This document shows positions 24,463-32,699 of a stretch of DNA of 56,121 nt, piece after piece. The position numbers and the translations under genes are program-made. Every line of letters begins with the position of its first letter. Position 1 is the stretch's first letter. A model generated the notes under the pieces. It searched no databases and was not told the origin of the DNA. It saw only the letters and a list, made by a program, of their open reading frames with translations. Origin of the DNA: Paractinoplanes rishiriensis (GTDB taxonomy: Bacteria; Actinomycetota; Actinomycetes; Mycobacteriales; Micromonosporaceae); assembly GCF_016862375.1 (NCBI RefSeq), contig NZ_BOMV01000110.1, positions 1 through 56,121 on the forward strand. Direction: 5' to 3'.

Positions 24463-25740
24463 ATGACCCTGATCGACCTTGGTAACGCTGTCGACGCGGG
24501 TGCCGAGCCGGCGGCCGCACCGGTCAACCTGCCCCGGCTGTGCCGGATGGCGCTGGCCGTGCTCACCGTGGCCGGTCTGCTGGCGCTGGCCGCGTCCGCA
24601 CCGTCGCCGCCGTCACTCGTACGCCCGCTCTGGAAAGCGGTGTTCCAGCCGACCGACACCATGGCGCTGGACGGCCGGACGGTGTATCTGACCCGGGCCA
24701 GTCCGGCGGGGCCGCCCGTGGTCACCGCCTATGACCTGGGCACGGGCGAGCCTCGATGGAGCACACCGGTCGCCGCTGCGGATGCCGGCCGTGGCGTGCG
24801 CCCGGCCGGCGACGTGCTGCTGGTGCCCACGTCCGGCATTGAGGCGGTACGCGGAACGGTGGCGCTCGACGCGGCGACCGGCGGGCAGCTGTGGAGCTCG
24901 GCCGGTGACGCCACACCGTCGGTGGCACGCGGTGACGCGTTGCTCGCCGAGACGGACCGGTTCGGCGTGACCACCGGGCTGCGTCTGGTGCGGCTGCGCG
25001 ACGGCCGGGAGGTCTGGCGACGCGCCGTGGCGGCGGCCGAGGAGTGGACCGCGATCGCCGAGGCCGGCCGGCCGGCCACGATCGTCACGGTGACCAGAAC
25101 GGGCGCGGCGACCATCTACGGATATGCGGACGGCGCGGTGCGGCACCACGGCCGCCTCCCCTGGAGCGGGGTGTACTCGGCGACGCTGCTGCCCGCCGAC
25201 CCGCACCTGGTGGTGGTGCGCACGGCCTCCGCGCAGACGGTGGCGACCGTCTACCGCACCGCCGACCTGCGCCCGCTGTGGCGCTCCGACGAACTGATCG
25301 GCTACGTCACCGGCTGCGGCGCGCTGATCTGCACGGCCGGGGTGCGGGGCGTGGTCGGCCGCGACGCCGGGACCGGCCGCGAGGTCTGGCGGCGCAACGA
25401 CATGGCCTTCGTGCGCGACCTGGGCGGCGGGCGCCTGCTGCTCTCCGCCGCCGCCAACCTGACCGTGGCCACGACGGTGCTGGTCGACTCGGCCACCGGC
25501 CGGACGATCGGACATCCGTTCAGCGGCCAGCACGCGTTCCTGCCCGACGCGGCCGGCGCGCTGCTGCTGCTCCGCGGAACCAGGACGCCGCCGTACCGCA
25601 TCGCGGTGAACCGTCTCGACCTGACCGACGGCCGGCAGGCGATGCTCGGCACCGTCGAGCGGGCCACCGCACGGGACTGCCGGGCAACGACCGGCTACCT
25701 GCTCTGCCCGCGCGGGGAAACGCTGACCGTCTACCGGTAG
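24463..25740 (+). CDS. Membrane-anchored PQQ-like beta-propeller protein
   Basis: A 425-residue protein with one hydrophobic segment near residues 26-45 (RMALAVLTVAGLLALAAS) that serves as uncleaved anchor. A beta-propeller of PQQ/BamB-like repeats faces outward: the blades show YDLGTGEPRWSTPV, LDAATGGQLWSS, RLRDGREVWRR and GRDAGTGREVWRR. Two Cys in TGCGALIC and two near the end (RDCRATTGYLLC) may form disulfides. It binds no visible cofactor and is probably a structural or protein-binding propeller; the function is unknown. The start at 24463 was chosen because related actinobacterial proteins open with MTLIDLG-like sequence; the upstream ribosome site is weak. The 3' end overlaps the convergent AhpD-like gene by 10 bases. 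Confidence 0.8.
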   Translation: MTLIDLGNAVDAGAEPAAAPVNLPRLCRMALAVLTVAGLLALAASAPSPPSLVRPLWKAVFQPTDTMALDGRTVYLTRASPAGPPVVTAYDLGTGEPRWSTPVAAADAGRGVRPAGDVLLVPTSGIEAVRGTVALDAATGGQLWSSAGDATPSVARGDALLAETDRFGVTTGLRLVRLRDGREVWRRAVAAAEEWTAIAEAGRPATIVTVTRTGAATIYGYADGAVRHHGRLPWSGVYSATLLPADPHLVVVRTASAQTVATVYRTADLRPLWRSDELIGYVTGCGALICTAGVRGVVGRDAGTGREVWRRNDMAFVRDLGGGRLLLSAAANLTVATTVLVDSATGRTIGHPFSGQHAFLPDAAGALLLLRGTRTPPYRIAVNRLDLTDGRQAMLGTVERATARDCRATTGYLLCPRGETLTVYR

Positions 25741-26312
25741 CCCCGTTTGAGCAGGTATTTGGCTCCCGCCTCAAAACCTTCCGGGCTGAGCACGTCGAAC
25801 GCGAAGACGTCGGCGAGCCGGTCGGTGATGTTGAACGCGGCGCAGACCGCCAGCGCGTCCTCGACCTGCCGGACGGTGACACCGGCGGCCAGTACCGCAC
25901 GCATGTCGTCGGCACTCAGGTCCCCGTGTCTGGTCAGCTTGCCGAGCATCCGTAGCGTCGCCCGCAGCGGCTCGGCGATGGGGGCCGATTCCAGGTCGGC
26001 AAGGACGGCCGCGACCGTCGGTGCGTCCGGCAATGCCTGCCGGGCGGTCGCACTGTGCGCGCCGATGCAGAACGCAGTGTCGTTCACCTGGGACACGTAG
26101 GCCGCCATCAGTTCCCGTTCGCCGACCGACCAGGCGGATGGTCCGCGCATGGCCTCGTGGGTGAAGTCCTTGGCCCGGTCGCCGTAGAAATCGGGCCGGT
26201 AGAAGACCAGTTTCGCGGCGTCCGGAACGGGATGCCCGGAGAACGCACGGATCACGCCGAACAGGAGTTTGGTCGCGGGCCGATAGCCGGTGTTGAGGAT
26301 GTCGAGGCGCAT
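25731..26312 (-). CDS. AhpD-like (carboxymuconolactone decarboxylase family) protein
   Basis: A 193-residue all-helical protein of the AhpD-like fold. The active-site stretch is ERELMAAYVSQVNDTAFCIG followed by AHSATA, near residues 65-90. In peroxidatic members a CxxC pair precedes the His; here the first Cys is Thr (TAFC), so a classical disulfide cycle is not possible. Downstream segments VEDALAVCAAFNITDRLADV fit the family's C-terminal helices. It is the second gene of a two-gene operon, overlapping the upstream gene by one base (TAATG). Peroxidase-related or transport-of-reducing-power roles are possible, but the substrate is unknown. Confidence 0.75.
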   Translation of the reverse strand: MRLDILNTGYRPATKLLFGVIRAFSGHPVPDAAKLVFYRPDFYGDRAKDFTHEAMRGPSAWSVGERELMAAYVSQVNDTAFCIGAHSATARQALPDAPTVAAVLADLESAPIAEPLRATLRMLGKLTRHGDLSADDMRAVLAAGVTVRQVEDALAVCAAFNITDRLADVFAFDVLSPEGFEAGAKYLLKRGYR

Positions 26313-26641
26313 TATCGAGCCTCCCCGTCGGCCGCGGCTGCCGTGGCCAGGGCCGCCAGTCCGGCCTCGTACAGCCGGGTGGAGTGGCCGACCGCGGCAC
26401 AGATCACGAGTTCGAAGAGCTGGTCCTCGCTGAGGCCCGCTTTCTCGGCCGCGGTGAAGTCCGCGTCGGTGACCAGCGCCGGGCTCGTGGCGACTTTACT
26501 GACCAGCGTACTGAGCGGCGGGGACAGACCCTCGTTCCGGAATGCCTGTGCTCTTTGCTGGACGGATGCGCTGCCGTCGCCATGCAGAATCCGATCCACC
26601 AGAGCCTGGTGCAGCGCTCGCTTCCCGTCCTCGTCCGGCAT
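26312..26641 (-). CDS. Small cysteine-free partner of the AhpD-like protein
   Basis: A 109-residue helical protein (113 if the ATG at 26653 is used). The ATG at 26641 was preferred because GGAGGG lies four bases before it. The centre (FTAAEKAGLSEDQLFELVIC, then AAVGHSTRLYEAGLAAL) resembles the helical hairpin of the carboxymuconolactone decarboxylase family but lacks the CxxCxxxH site; one Cys remains. Coupled translation with the next gene suggests a hetero-oligomer. No other function can be read. Confidence 0.6.
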   Translation of the reverse strand: MPDEDGKRALHQALVDRILHGDGSASVQQRAQAFRNEGLSPPLSTLVSKVATSPALVTDADFTAAEKAGLSEDQLFELVICAAVGHSTRLYEAGLAALATAAAADGEAR

Positions 26642-26710
26642 GGTGCCCTCCATCTCCGCCGCAGTTCGGTTACCCGACCTGATCTACCAAACCACAGCGT
26701 GACCGCTCGT

Positions 26711-27961
26711 TCAGACGCGGACCTGGCGGGCGCTGACCACGACGAAGGGGATGACGACGACGGCCAGGGCGCCTCCGGCGATCGACAGCGCCGGGTAGCT
26801 GGTGGCGGTCATGACGACGCCGCTGGTGATGCCGCCGCCGGCTCCGGCGAGCGCGACCCAGAGGTCCACGGTGCCCTGGGTGCGGGCCCGGGTCCGCACC
26901 GGCGCGGCGTCGGTGATCATGGCGGTGCCGGAGATCAGGCCGAGGTTCCAGCCCAGACCGAGCAGCCCGAGCGCCACCGTCAACAGGACGACGGATTCCT
27001 CGGGTGAGGTGGCGGCGACGATGCCGGCGGCGAGCAGCGTGACGCCGGCCGCCGCCGCGACCGGGACGCGGCCGACCCGGTCGACCAGGATGCCGGTGAT
27101 CGGCGACGGCAGGTACATGGCGGCGATGTGCACGGCGATGACCAGGCCCGTCGCGGCCAGGTCGTGCCCGTGGGCCATCATGTGCACCGGCGTCATGGTC
27201 ATCACCGCGACCATCACCAGCTGGGTCAGGACCATCGTCGCGGCACCGGCGAGGACGCCGGCCCGATCGGTCCGGGTCGGCGCCGCGGGCGTGCCCTGCT
27301 CGTCGGCCGGCACCTGTTCCGGCAGGGCCCGGGAGGCGAGCAGCGGGTCGGGGCGCAGCAGCAGGAACAGGATGGTGCCGGCGGTCGCGTAGGCGACGGC
27401 GGCGAGGGCGAACGGGCCGGCCAGCGCCGGAATATGCCAGTGCATGGCGGCGCGGCCGGTGACCGCCACGAGGTTGGGACCGATGACCGCGCCGACCGTG
27501 GTGGCGACCAGCACCGAGCTGACCGCGCGACCCCGCCGGCCGGGTTCGACCAGGTCGGCGCCGGCATAGCGGGCCTGCAGGTTGGTCGCGGTGCCGGCGC
27601 CGTACACGAGCAGGAAAAACATGAGCAGTACGACGCTGTCGAGAGCCGCGGCCGCCACCACCCCGGCGCCACCGACCGCCCCGGCGGCATACCCGGCCGT
27701 CAGCCCGGCGCGGCGGCCCCGGCGCTGCGACAGCCGCCCCACCGCCAGCGCGGCGCCGGCGGACCCGGCCGTGAACAGGGCCGACGGCAGGCCGGACAGC
27801 GCGCTGGTGCCGAGCATCTCCGCGGCCAGCAGTGCGCCCACCGTGACGCCGGCGGACAGTCCGGCCCCGCTGAACACCTGCGACGCCATGACGACGCCGA
27901 TGGTGCGCCGGTGCAGCGCTCGACGGGCCTCGGGCGAATCGACGTGTCCGGTCAGGCTCAT
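26711..27961 (-). CDS. MFS transporter (drug-efflux-like)
   Basis: A 416-residue membrane protein with about 12 hydrophobic segments and a central polar loop near residues 205-235. The A-type motif appears as GRLSQRRGRRAG after the second segment, and the second half has VDRVGRVP. This fits DHA1-like major facilitators that export small hydrophobic compounds by proton antiport. The ATG at 27961 is divergent from the thioredoxin-like gene across 118 bases. The substrate is unknown. Confidence 0.85.
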   Translation of the reverse strand: MSLTGHVDSPEARRALHRRTIGVVMASQVFSGAGLSAGVTVGALLAAEMLGTSALSGLPSALFTAGSAGAALAVGRLSQRRGRRAGLTAGYAAGAVGGAGVVAAAALDSVVLLMFFLLVYGAGTATNLQARYAGADLVEPGRRGRAVSSVLVATTVGAVIGPNLVAVTGRAAMHWHIPALAGPFALAAVAYATAGTILFLLLRPDPLLASRALPEQVPADEQGTPAAPTRTDRAGVLAGAATMVLTQLVMVAVMTMTPVHMMAHGHDLAATGLVIAVHIAAMYLPSPITGILVDRVGRVPVAAAAGVTLLAAGIVAATSPEESVVLLTVALGLLGLGWNLGLISGTAMITDAAPVRTRARTQGTVDLWVALAGAGGGITSGVVMTATSYPALSIAGGALAVVVIPFVVVSARQVRV

Positions 27962-28079
27962 GAGCAGAGGCGTCCCTTCCGCATGCCGGCCGGTGGGTCG
28001 ACCTGCTGCCGGTCCCGGCCTACTCTGTCACCTGCCAAGACACCCGGGACACCGGCCGTCAGCAAGACCGAGGAGCGAC

Positions 28080-28580
28080 ATGCGGGTACGCCGGAGGGAT
28101 CTGTTCACCCTGGCAGCCTGCTCCGTGACGGCCCTGGCGGGGTGCGGCGGCGAGGCCGCCACCACCGACGGTGCGAGTGTTTACGACTTCACCGTGGCGA
28201 CCCTGGAGGGCGCCACCTTCGAGGGCCGCAGTCTGGCGGGCCGGCCGGCCGTCCTGTAGTTCTGGGCGCCGTGGTGCCCCACCTGCCTCGGGCAGGCCAA
28301 GCACGTCAACGCGCTCGCCGCGGACTACGCGGGCAAGGCCACCGTGGTCGGGGTGGCCGGGCTCGACAGCGTACCGGCGATGCACGACTTCGTCCGGATG
28401 GGCAAGCTGTCCGGCTTCCCCCAACTCGCCGACGAGCAGGGCACGGTGTGGAAGCTGTTCGGCATGACGGCGCAGAGCACGTTTGTGGTGCTCGACGCGG
28501 ACGGCACCGTCACGGCACGGGGCCACCTCGACGTCGCCGAGCTGCCGAGGACCCTCGACGAGCAGCTCAGTCGCCCGTGA
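28080..28580 (+). pseudogene. Thioredoxin-fold (TlpA/MPT53-like) lipoprotein interrupted by an amber codon
   Basis: The frame from ATG 28080 encodes a lipoprotein signal (LAACSVTALAGCGG, lipobox LAGC). A redoxin domain then starts with YDFTVATLEGATFEG. At 28257-28259 a TAG stands where the family has a Trp, directly before FWAPWCPTC, the redox-active WCxxC site. Beyond the stop the same frame stays intact to 28580 and keeps VVGVAGLDSVPAM and STFVVLDADGTV, as in MPT53/DsbF-like extracytoplasmic oxidoreductases. One G-to-A change (TGG to TAG) would explain it. The gene is therefore a very recent pseudogene, a sequence error, or a readthrough case. The 3' end overlaps the convergent MDMPI gene by 14 bases. 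Confidence 0.82.
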
Positions 28581-29346
28581 CCCAGTCCATGTGCTCGATC
28601 CAGCGGTCGATCAGCGTCCGGTCGCCGTGCAGTTCCAGGGTGGGCGTCGCGCTCAGCGGCCGGCGCCGGCTGAGCACCAGCAGGAGGTCGGCGGCCGGGC
28701 CGCGTACCGTGATGTCTGCTTTGGTGTGTGTTCTTTCCAGGACGACCCGGTCCGGTTCCCGGCGGGCCAGCCACTCGCCGGACGCGTCGGTGGCGTGGAA
28801 GTGCAGGGTCTGGCCGCTGCCGCGCATCGCATCGGCGAAGTCCGGCCGGTTTTCCCAGTAGCCGCGGGAGGTCAGCGTGTCCAGCCAGTCCTCGATGGCG
28901 GCGACGGCGAGCTCGGGCGCCAGTTCGTAGGGCAGACCGAGCGCCGCGGCCGCGTCCGCGCGATGCACGCAGGCCTCGCCGAACAGCCGGCGTGACCAGA
29001 ACGGCACGCCCGCGGCCGCGCCGGACGGATCCCACACCGGTGTGTCGTCGGTGACCGAGGCGAACGCCTGCTCCGCCTCGGCCGCGGTGCCGGTCAGCCA
29101 GTCGCGCCACTGGGCCGGATCGCCCGGCGCCGGGACGTACCTGGCGTAAGCGCTGTCGGGCTCGGTCATCCGCTCGCCGACGAGCATGGCCACCATGCGC
29201 TGGGTCGCGCCGACGTGGTCGACAAGATCGGCCAGCGTCCACTTGGGGCAGGTCGGCACCGGGGCCGTCGCATCCCGGCCGTGCACCCAACCGGCCAACG
29301 TGTTCGTCTGTTCGACGACAGCGTTCAAGTACGCGGACGTTTCCAT
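28567..29346 (-). CDS. Maleylpyruvate-isomerase-family mycothiol-dependent enzyme
   Basis: A 259-residue protein of the actinobacterial MDMPI/DinB-like family. The N-terminal helical bundle contains CPKWTLADLVDHVGATQRMV near residues 33-52, with the His of LVDHVG as first metal ligand. FWSRRLFGEACVHRADAAAA near 128-147 provides further His and Glu ligands. The C-terminal part has FHATDASGEW and VRGPAADLLLVLSRR, the MDMPI C-terminal domain. Such enzymes use mycothiol as thiol cofactor in detoxification or isomerisation; the true substrate is unknown. Length is typical. Confidence 0.85.
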   Translation of the reverse strand: METSAYLNAVVEQTNTLAGWVHGRDATAPVPTCPKWTLADLVDHVGATQRMVAMLVGERMTEPDSAYARYVPAPGDPAQWRDWLTGTAAEAEQAFASVTDDTPVWDPSGAAAGVPFWSRRLFGEACVHRADAAAALGLPYELAPELAVAAIEDWLDTLTSRGYWENRPDFADAMRGSGQTLHFHATDASGEWLARREPDRVVLERTHTKADITVRGPAADLLLVLSRRRPLSATPTLELHGDRTLIDRWIEHMDWVTGD

Positions 29347-29411
29347 CGTTGCGCCTCCCCATGCTCCCCGACGTCGATACAGACCCTAGGAGCCGGTCCG
29401 CCGCGTCCGCA

Positions 29412-30233
29412 TCAGTTGAATGACTGGCGGTCGGTTGCCAGCATGACCCGGTCGAGGACGGGCAAGAACCCCAGTTTCCGGTACGCCGCGCCGGCGTGGG
29501 CGTCGTCGGCGCCGGCGAAGACGAGTACGTCGCGGGCCGTCTCGGTGGCTGCCGCGCAGGCGGCCTCGAAGGCGGCCTCGCCGTGTCGCTCGTCGTGCGG
29601 GGCGTGGACCGCGCCGAGCCGGACCATGCCGGCGACGAGCCGGCTGCGGCCGGCCATCGCCACCGGTGTCCCGTCGACCTCCCACAGCGTGATGCCGCCG
29701 TAGCCGATCGGGTCGTCCACCACGTAGGCCAGGTCGCTGGGATCGTCCGGGTACGCGGCCATGAGTTGCCGGTACCAGGAGACGAGCAGGTCACGGTCGG
29801 CCGGCGTGGCTGTCCTGGGCCGTCCCGGCGGGGCGTCGGCGAGCCGGAGACCGGCCAGCCGGTAGAGCGTGATGCGGGAGCGCTCGGTCAGCGTGGCCCC
29901 GGTGCGGCTGCGCCAGGCGGTCACGGCGGCGCCGGCCGAACGGCCGTCGACGCCGACGCTGGTCAGCCCGGGCAGGACGTGGGGGAGCGACTCGAGTGCT
30001 TCGCCGGGCATCGTCGACAGGATCGGCGGGTGTCGCGGCGCCTGCAGGAACGCGCCGGCGACGACGCCGTCGTGGTCCCACCAGCCGTAGAGCTGATCGG
30101 TCGCCGTGCTGGGCCGGGCCGTGAGATAGGCCGCCTCGGTCAGCAGGACGGTGTGGTCGACCGGTCGGTCGCGGAGGAAGTCGCCGGCCGCGGTGAGCAG
30201 ATCGCGGACGTCCGGTGAGGTGGACCAGGGCAC
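29412..30233 (-). CDS. GNAT-family N-acetyltransferase
   Basis: A 273-residue acetyltransferase. GTG at 30233 was chosen because the protein-like sequence starts at VPWSTSPDVRDLLTAAGDFL; the longer open frame beyond it is shadow of the ArsR gene region. The C-terminal GNAT domain is near residues 150-270, with YGGITLWEVDGTPVAMAGRS, then MVRLGAVHAPHDERHGEAAF (beta-4 and the acetyl-CoA loop) and AHAGAAYRKLGFLPV. The N-terminal half is a degenerate GNAT-like or companion domain, as in other actinobacterial double-GNAT proteins. The acceptor is unknown. Confidence 0.82.
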   Translation of the reverse strand: MPWSTSPDVRDLLTAAGDFLRDRPVDHTVLLTEAAYLTARPSTATDQLYGWWDHDGVVAGAFLQAPRHPPILSTMPGEALESLPHVLPGLTSVGVDGRSAGAAVTAWRSRTGATLTERSRITLYRLAGLRLADAPPGRPRTATPADRDLLVSWYRQLMAAYPDDPSDLAYVVDDPIGYGGITLWEVDGTPVAMAGRSRLVAGMVRLGAVHAPHDERHGEAAFEAACAAATETARDVLVFAGADDAHAGAAYRKLGFLPVLDRVMLATDRQSFN

Positions 30234-30311
30234 AGCCGATCCTGATCCGTGGCGCGTTCGCGCGCAACCACCGCTTGACGTTTTCCCATATCGGAAAATA
30301 TCGTGTCGGCC

Positions 30312-30641
30312 ATGGCACGAGCAGCGACGACGTCGGACGCGTTCAACGCGATAGCCGAGCCGCAGCGCCGGGACATCCTGGCGCTGCTGCGCGGCGGTGA
30401 GTGGCCGGTGACCGACCTGGCCCAGGAACTGGGCCTGAGTCTGCCGGGGACGTCCAAGCACCTGCGGGTGCTCCGGGAGGTCGGGCTGGCGCGGGTGCGC
30501 GGGGCGGGCCAGCAGCGCCTCTACGGCCTGGACGCCCGCGGGCTGCGGCCGGTCCACGAGTGGGCCGGCGGGTTCGAGCAGTTCTGGAACGAGAGCTTCG
30601 ACCGTCTGGACGTCTACGTACGGGAACTGAGGAACCGATGA
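30312..30641 (+). CDS. ArsR/SmtB-family transcriptional regulator
   Basis: A 109-residue winged helix-turn-helix repressor. It has FNAIAEPQRRDILALLRGGE near residues 11-30, the recognition part LSLPGTSKHLRVLREVGLAR and the wing RGAGQQRLYGLD. No cysteine metal site is present, as in ArsR proteins paired with AHSA1 genes. A GTG at 30303 in the same frame is an alternative start. ATATCG occurs twice just upstream (30287-30302) and may be the operator or promoter. The stop overlaps the AHSA1 start (ATGA), so the pair forms one operon. Confidence 0.88.
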   Translation: MARAATTSDAFNAIAEPQRRDILALLRGGEWPVTDLAQELGLSLPGTSKHLRVLREVGLARVRGAGQQRLYGLDARGLRPVHEWAGGFEQFWNESFDRLDVYVRELRNR

Positions 30642-31114
30642 GCGCGACAGCCGACCGCGAAATTGTCATCTCCCGGGTCATCGACGCGCCGCGGGAGCTG
30701 GTGTTCGAGGCGTTCACCGAGGTCCGGCACCTGGCGCAGTGGTGGGGTCCGACCGGGTTCAGCACCACCACGCGGTCGTTCGAGTTCCGCGTCGGCGGAG
30801 TGTGGGACTTCGTGATGCACGGGCCGGACGGCACCGACTACGCCGAGTGGATCACCTGGTCCGAGATCGTCCCGCCGGAGCGGATCGAACTGCTGCACGG
30901 CGAGTCCCGCGACGACCCGAACGCCTTCGCGTCGGTTCTGACCTTCGCTCCGGACGGTGCGGCGACCCGGCTCGTGATGCGCACGGTGTTCCCGACCCGG
31001 CAGTTGCGCGACGAGGCGGTCGAGAAGTTCCACGCGATCGAGGGCGGCCGGCAGACGCTCAGCAACCTGGCGGCCTACGTCACCGAGAACGTGCGAGGGC
31101 CCATTCAACGGTGA
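30638..31114 (+). CDS. SRPBCC/AHSA1-family protein
   Basis: A 158-residue START-like protein coupled to the ArsR gene. It shows the AHSA1 opening REIVISRVIDAPRELVFEAF, LAQWWGPTGFSTTTRSFEFR, GGVWDFVMHGPDG and the long C-terminal helix VEKFHAIEGGRQTLSNLAAY. The fold makes a hydrophobic ligand cavity. ArsR-AHSA1 pairs are widespread but their ligand is not known. The last 35 bases overlap the convergent SIMPL gene. Confidence 0.87.
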   Translation: MSATADREIVISRVIDAPRELVFEAFTEVRHLAQWWGPTGFSTTTRSFEFRVGGVWDFVMHGPDGTDYAEWITWSEIVPPERIELLHGESRDDPNAFASVLTFAPDGAATRLVMRTVFPTRQLRDEAVEKFHAIEGGRQTLSNLAAYVTENVRGPIQR

Positions 31115-31799
31115 TGGTGACCGCCAGCTGGTGCCGGCCCGGCTCGATCGGGAACCGGGCGTCCGCGGCCATGCTGTCCGGTCCGCTCGGTCCCGGGTGG
31201 CTGGGAGCCGCCTCGCTGATCGAGACGACCCGGCCGAGCGACCGGCCCGCCTCGCGGGCGTAGAGTTCGGCCTTCTCGCGGGCGTCGGCGAACGCCTTAC
31301 GGCGGGCTTCCCGGAGCAGTGCGCCGTCGTCCTCGATCGCGAACGACACGCCGTTGAGCCGGGCCGCGTCGCCACCCGCGGCCACGGTGGCGGACAGGAT
31401 CGCGCCGGCCCGCGGCAGGTTCCGGATCTTCGCCGTGAGCCCCTGGTTCACGGTGTAGCCGGTGATCTCGCGTTCGTCGTTCATGGTCGAGCCGACGCCG
31501 AGGTTCGACGTCTGCAGGTCGGCCTCGGCGATCCCGGCGTGCACCAGCGCGTCGCGCATCCGGGTGGCTGCCGCGCCGGCGCGATCGAGGGCCTCGGCGA
31601 CCGTGGACGCCTCGGTCTCCACCGCGAAGTCGGCGGTGAGCAGATCCGGCTTACCGGACACCTGGCCCTTTCCGGTGACCAGAATGCTGTCCCGGGCGGC
31701 CGCGGCCGACGCCGGATCCGCCCCGAGCGGCCAGAGCAGCAGCATCACCAGCGTTGCCAGTACGAAGAGCGCGGGCGGGGCGAAACGTGTCCGAGTCAT
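31080..31799 (-). CDS. Secreted SIMPL-domain (DUF541) protein
   Basis: A 239-residue exported protein. Residues 1-34 are a signal peptide or anchor (PPALFVLATLVMLLLWPLGA). The SIMPL domain covers about residues 38-235: ILVTGKGQVSGKPDLLTADF, LQTSNLGVGSTMNDEREITG, YTVNQGLTAKIRNL and KAFADAREKAELYAREAGRS. The domain occurs in periplasmic or cell-surface proteins of many bacteria and has no settled biochemical role. It is convergent with the AHSA1 gene. Confidence 0.85.
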   Translation of the reverse strand: MTRTRFAPPALFVLATLVMLLLWPLGADPASAAAARDSILVTGKGQVSGKPDLLTADFAVETEASTVAEALDRAGAAATRMRDALVHAGIAEADLQTSNLGVGSTMNDEREITGYTVNQGLTAKIRNLPRAGAILSATVAAGGDAARLNGVSFAIEDDGALLREARRKAFADAREKAELYAREAGRSLGRVVSISEAAPSHPGPSGPDSMAADARFPIEPGRHQLAVTITVEWALARSR

Positions 31800-31988
31800 T
31801 TTTCACCTTCTGGCAGAATTTCCCCTAGTTAATACCGCTCCCTTTCTGGGCCGTGTCAAATCTGCGCCGATGTAGCCCGAGCCGGTGAACGAAATACCGG
31901 GCCGTATGGCCGAGCCTCGCCGGTAACGCACAGATATAGACTCTGGTCGATTTGGCTCCGCAGGTGAGGCCATGGGGAGGAACAGCCA
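31800..31988. promoter_or_regulatory. Divergent promoter region, SIMPL and I36-like genes
   Basis: These 189 bases lie between two start codons. CTAGTTAATACCGCTCCC near 31824-31841 is AT-rich and may hold the leftward promoter; the rightward gene has GGGGAGGAACAG as ribosome site at 31975-31986. No perfect operator was seen. Confidence 0.35.
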
Positions 31989-32528
31989 ATGCGTTGGGCT
32001 TTGGCCGCAGGTGTAATCGCGATAAGTGTCGGGACAGTTCTCTCTTCGTCAACGGCGGCGCAGGCTGCCCAGTCGGCCGAGTTCGAGGACGGCGTAACAG
32101 CCGTCTACGACGGCCGGGTGATCAATTTGAGGGATGGATGGTCGGGAGCGCAGAGCTGCATCTCCTTCTCGGCCAATGATGTGCGCTGCTTCACCACGCC
32201 GGAAGAGGCCGACGTGGCACTCGGCAACACCGCCCTGGCCGACGGTCGGTCGGTCGCGGCCGTACCGGCGTGCGCCAGCGGCTGGGTCTGCCTCTGGGAG
32301 GCGATCAACGGCGGGGGCCGGCGGCTGATCTTCCAGGATGACGAGTGGCAGGACCTGGGTGCGTACGGGTTCGCCAACGTGATGTCGTCCTGGCGTAACA
32401 ACCAGTCCAGCGGCGACCTCGCGTACGTCGCCGACGACTCGGTCGGGACGTTGTCGCTGGCTGCCGGGGGCTACACGGCCAACGTGGGCACGGTCTGGAA
32501 TGACATCGCCGACTCCGTACAGGGCTAG
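31989..32528 (+). CDS. Secreted peptidase-inhibitor I36 / beta-gamma-crystallin-like protein
   Basis: A 179-residue secreted protein. The signal peptide covers about residues 1-26 (ending STAAQAAQ). The core resembles the I36/crystallin fold: CASGWVCLWEAINGGGRRLI near 92-111, then WQDLGAYGFANVMSSWRNNQ. Four Cys pair in the region (CISF, RCFT, ACAS, VCLW). I36 proteins include the Streptomyces metalloprotease inhibitor SMPI, but many members have no tested activity. ATG at 31989 has a clear ribosome site. A strong terminator follows, so it is monocistronic. Confidence 0.78.
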   Translation: MRWALAAGVIAISVGTVLSSSTAAQAAQSAEFEDGVTAVYDGRVINLRDGWSGAQSCISFSANDVRCFTTPEEADVALGNTALADGRSVAAVPACASGWVCLWEAINGGGRRLIFQDDEWQDLGAYGFANVMSSWRNNQSSGDLAYVADDSVGTLSLAAGGYTANVGTVWNDIADSVQG

Positions 32529-32556
32529 CTAGCTGTCCGGTCCGGCTGTGATTAGT

Positions 32557-32605
32557 CGAGAGGTGCGGCACCGGGTGGGCTTCTCACCCGATGCCGCACC
32601 TCTCG
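32557..32605 (+). terminator. Long-stem terminator after the I36-like gene
   Basis: CGAGAGGTGCGGCACCGGGT (from 32557) pairs with ACCCGATGCCGCACCTCTCG (to 32605): a 21-base stem with one mismatch and a seven-base loop. It lies 29 bases after the stop codon. It could also end the leftward CU044_5270 transcript, whose stop is at 32700. Confidence 0.87.
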
Positions 32606-32699
32606 TACGGCCGGCTCACCCTTGCCCATTGGGCTCACCGACCGTGAATCGCGTCAGCAGCCGGGAAGGAGGTCGGCGGCTGATGCGCTGGCTATGGAG

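Noticed and set aside
30234..30557. Extension of the GNAT frame to 30557
   Set aside because: It is antisense to the ArsR gene and has no acetyltransferase-like sequence.
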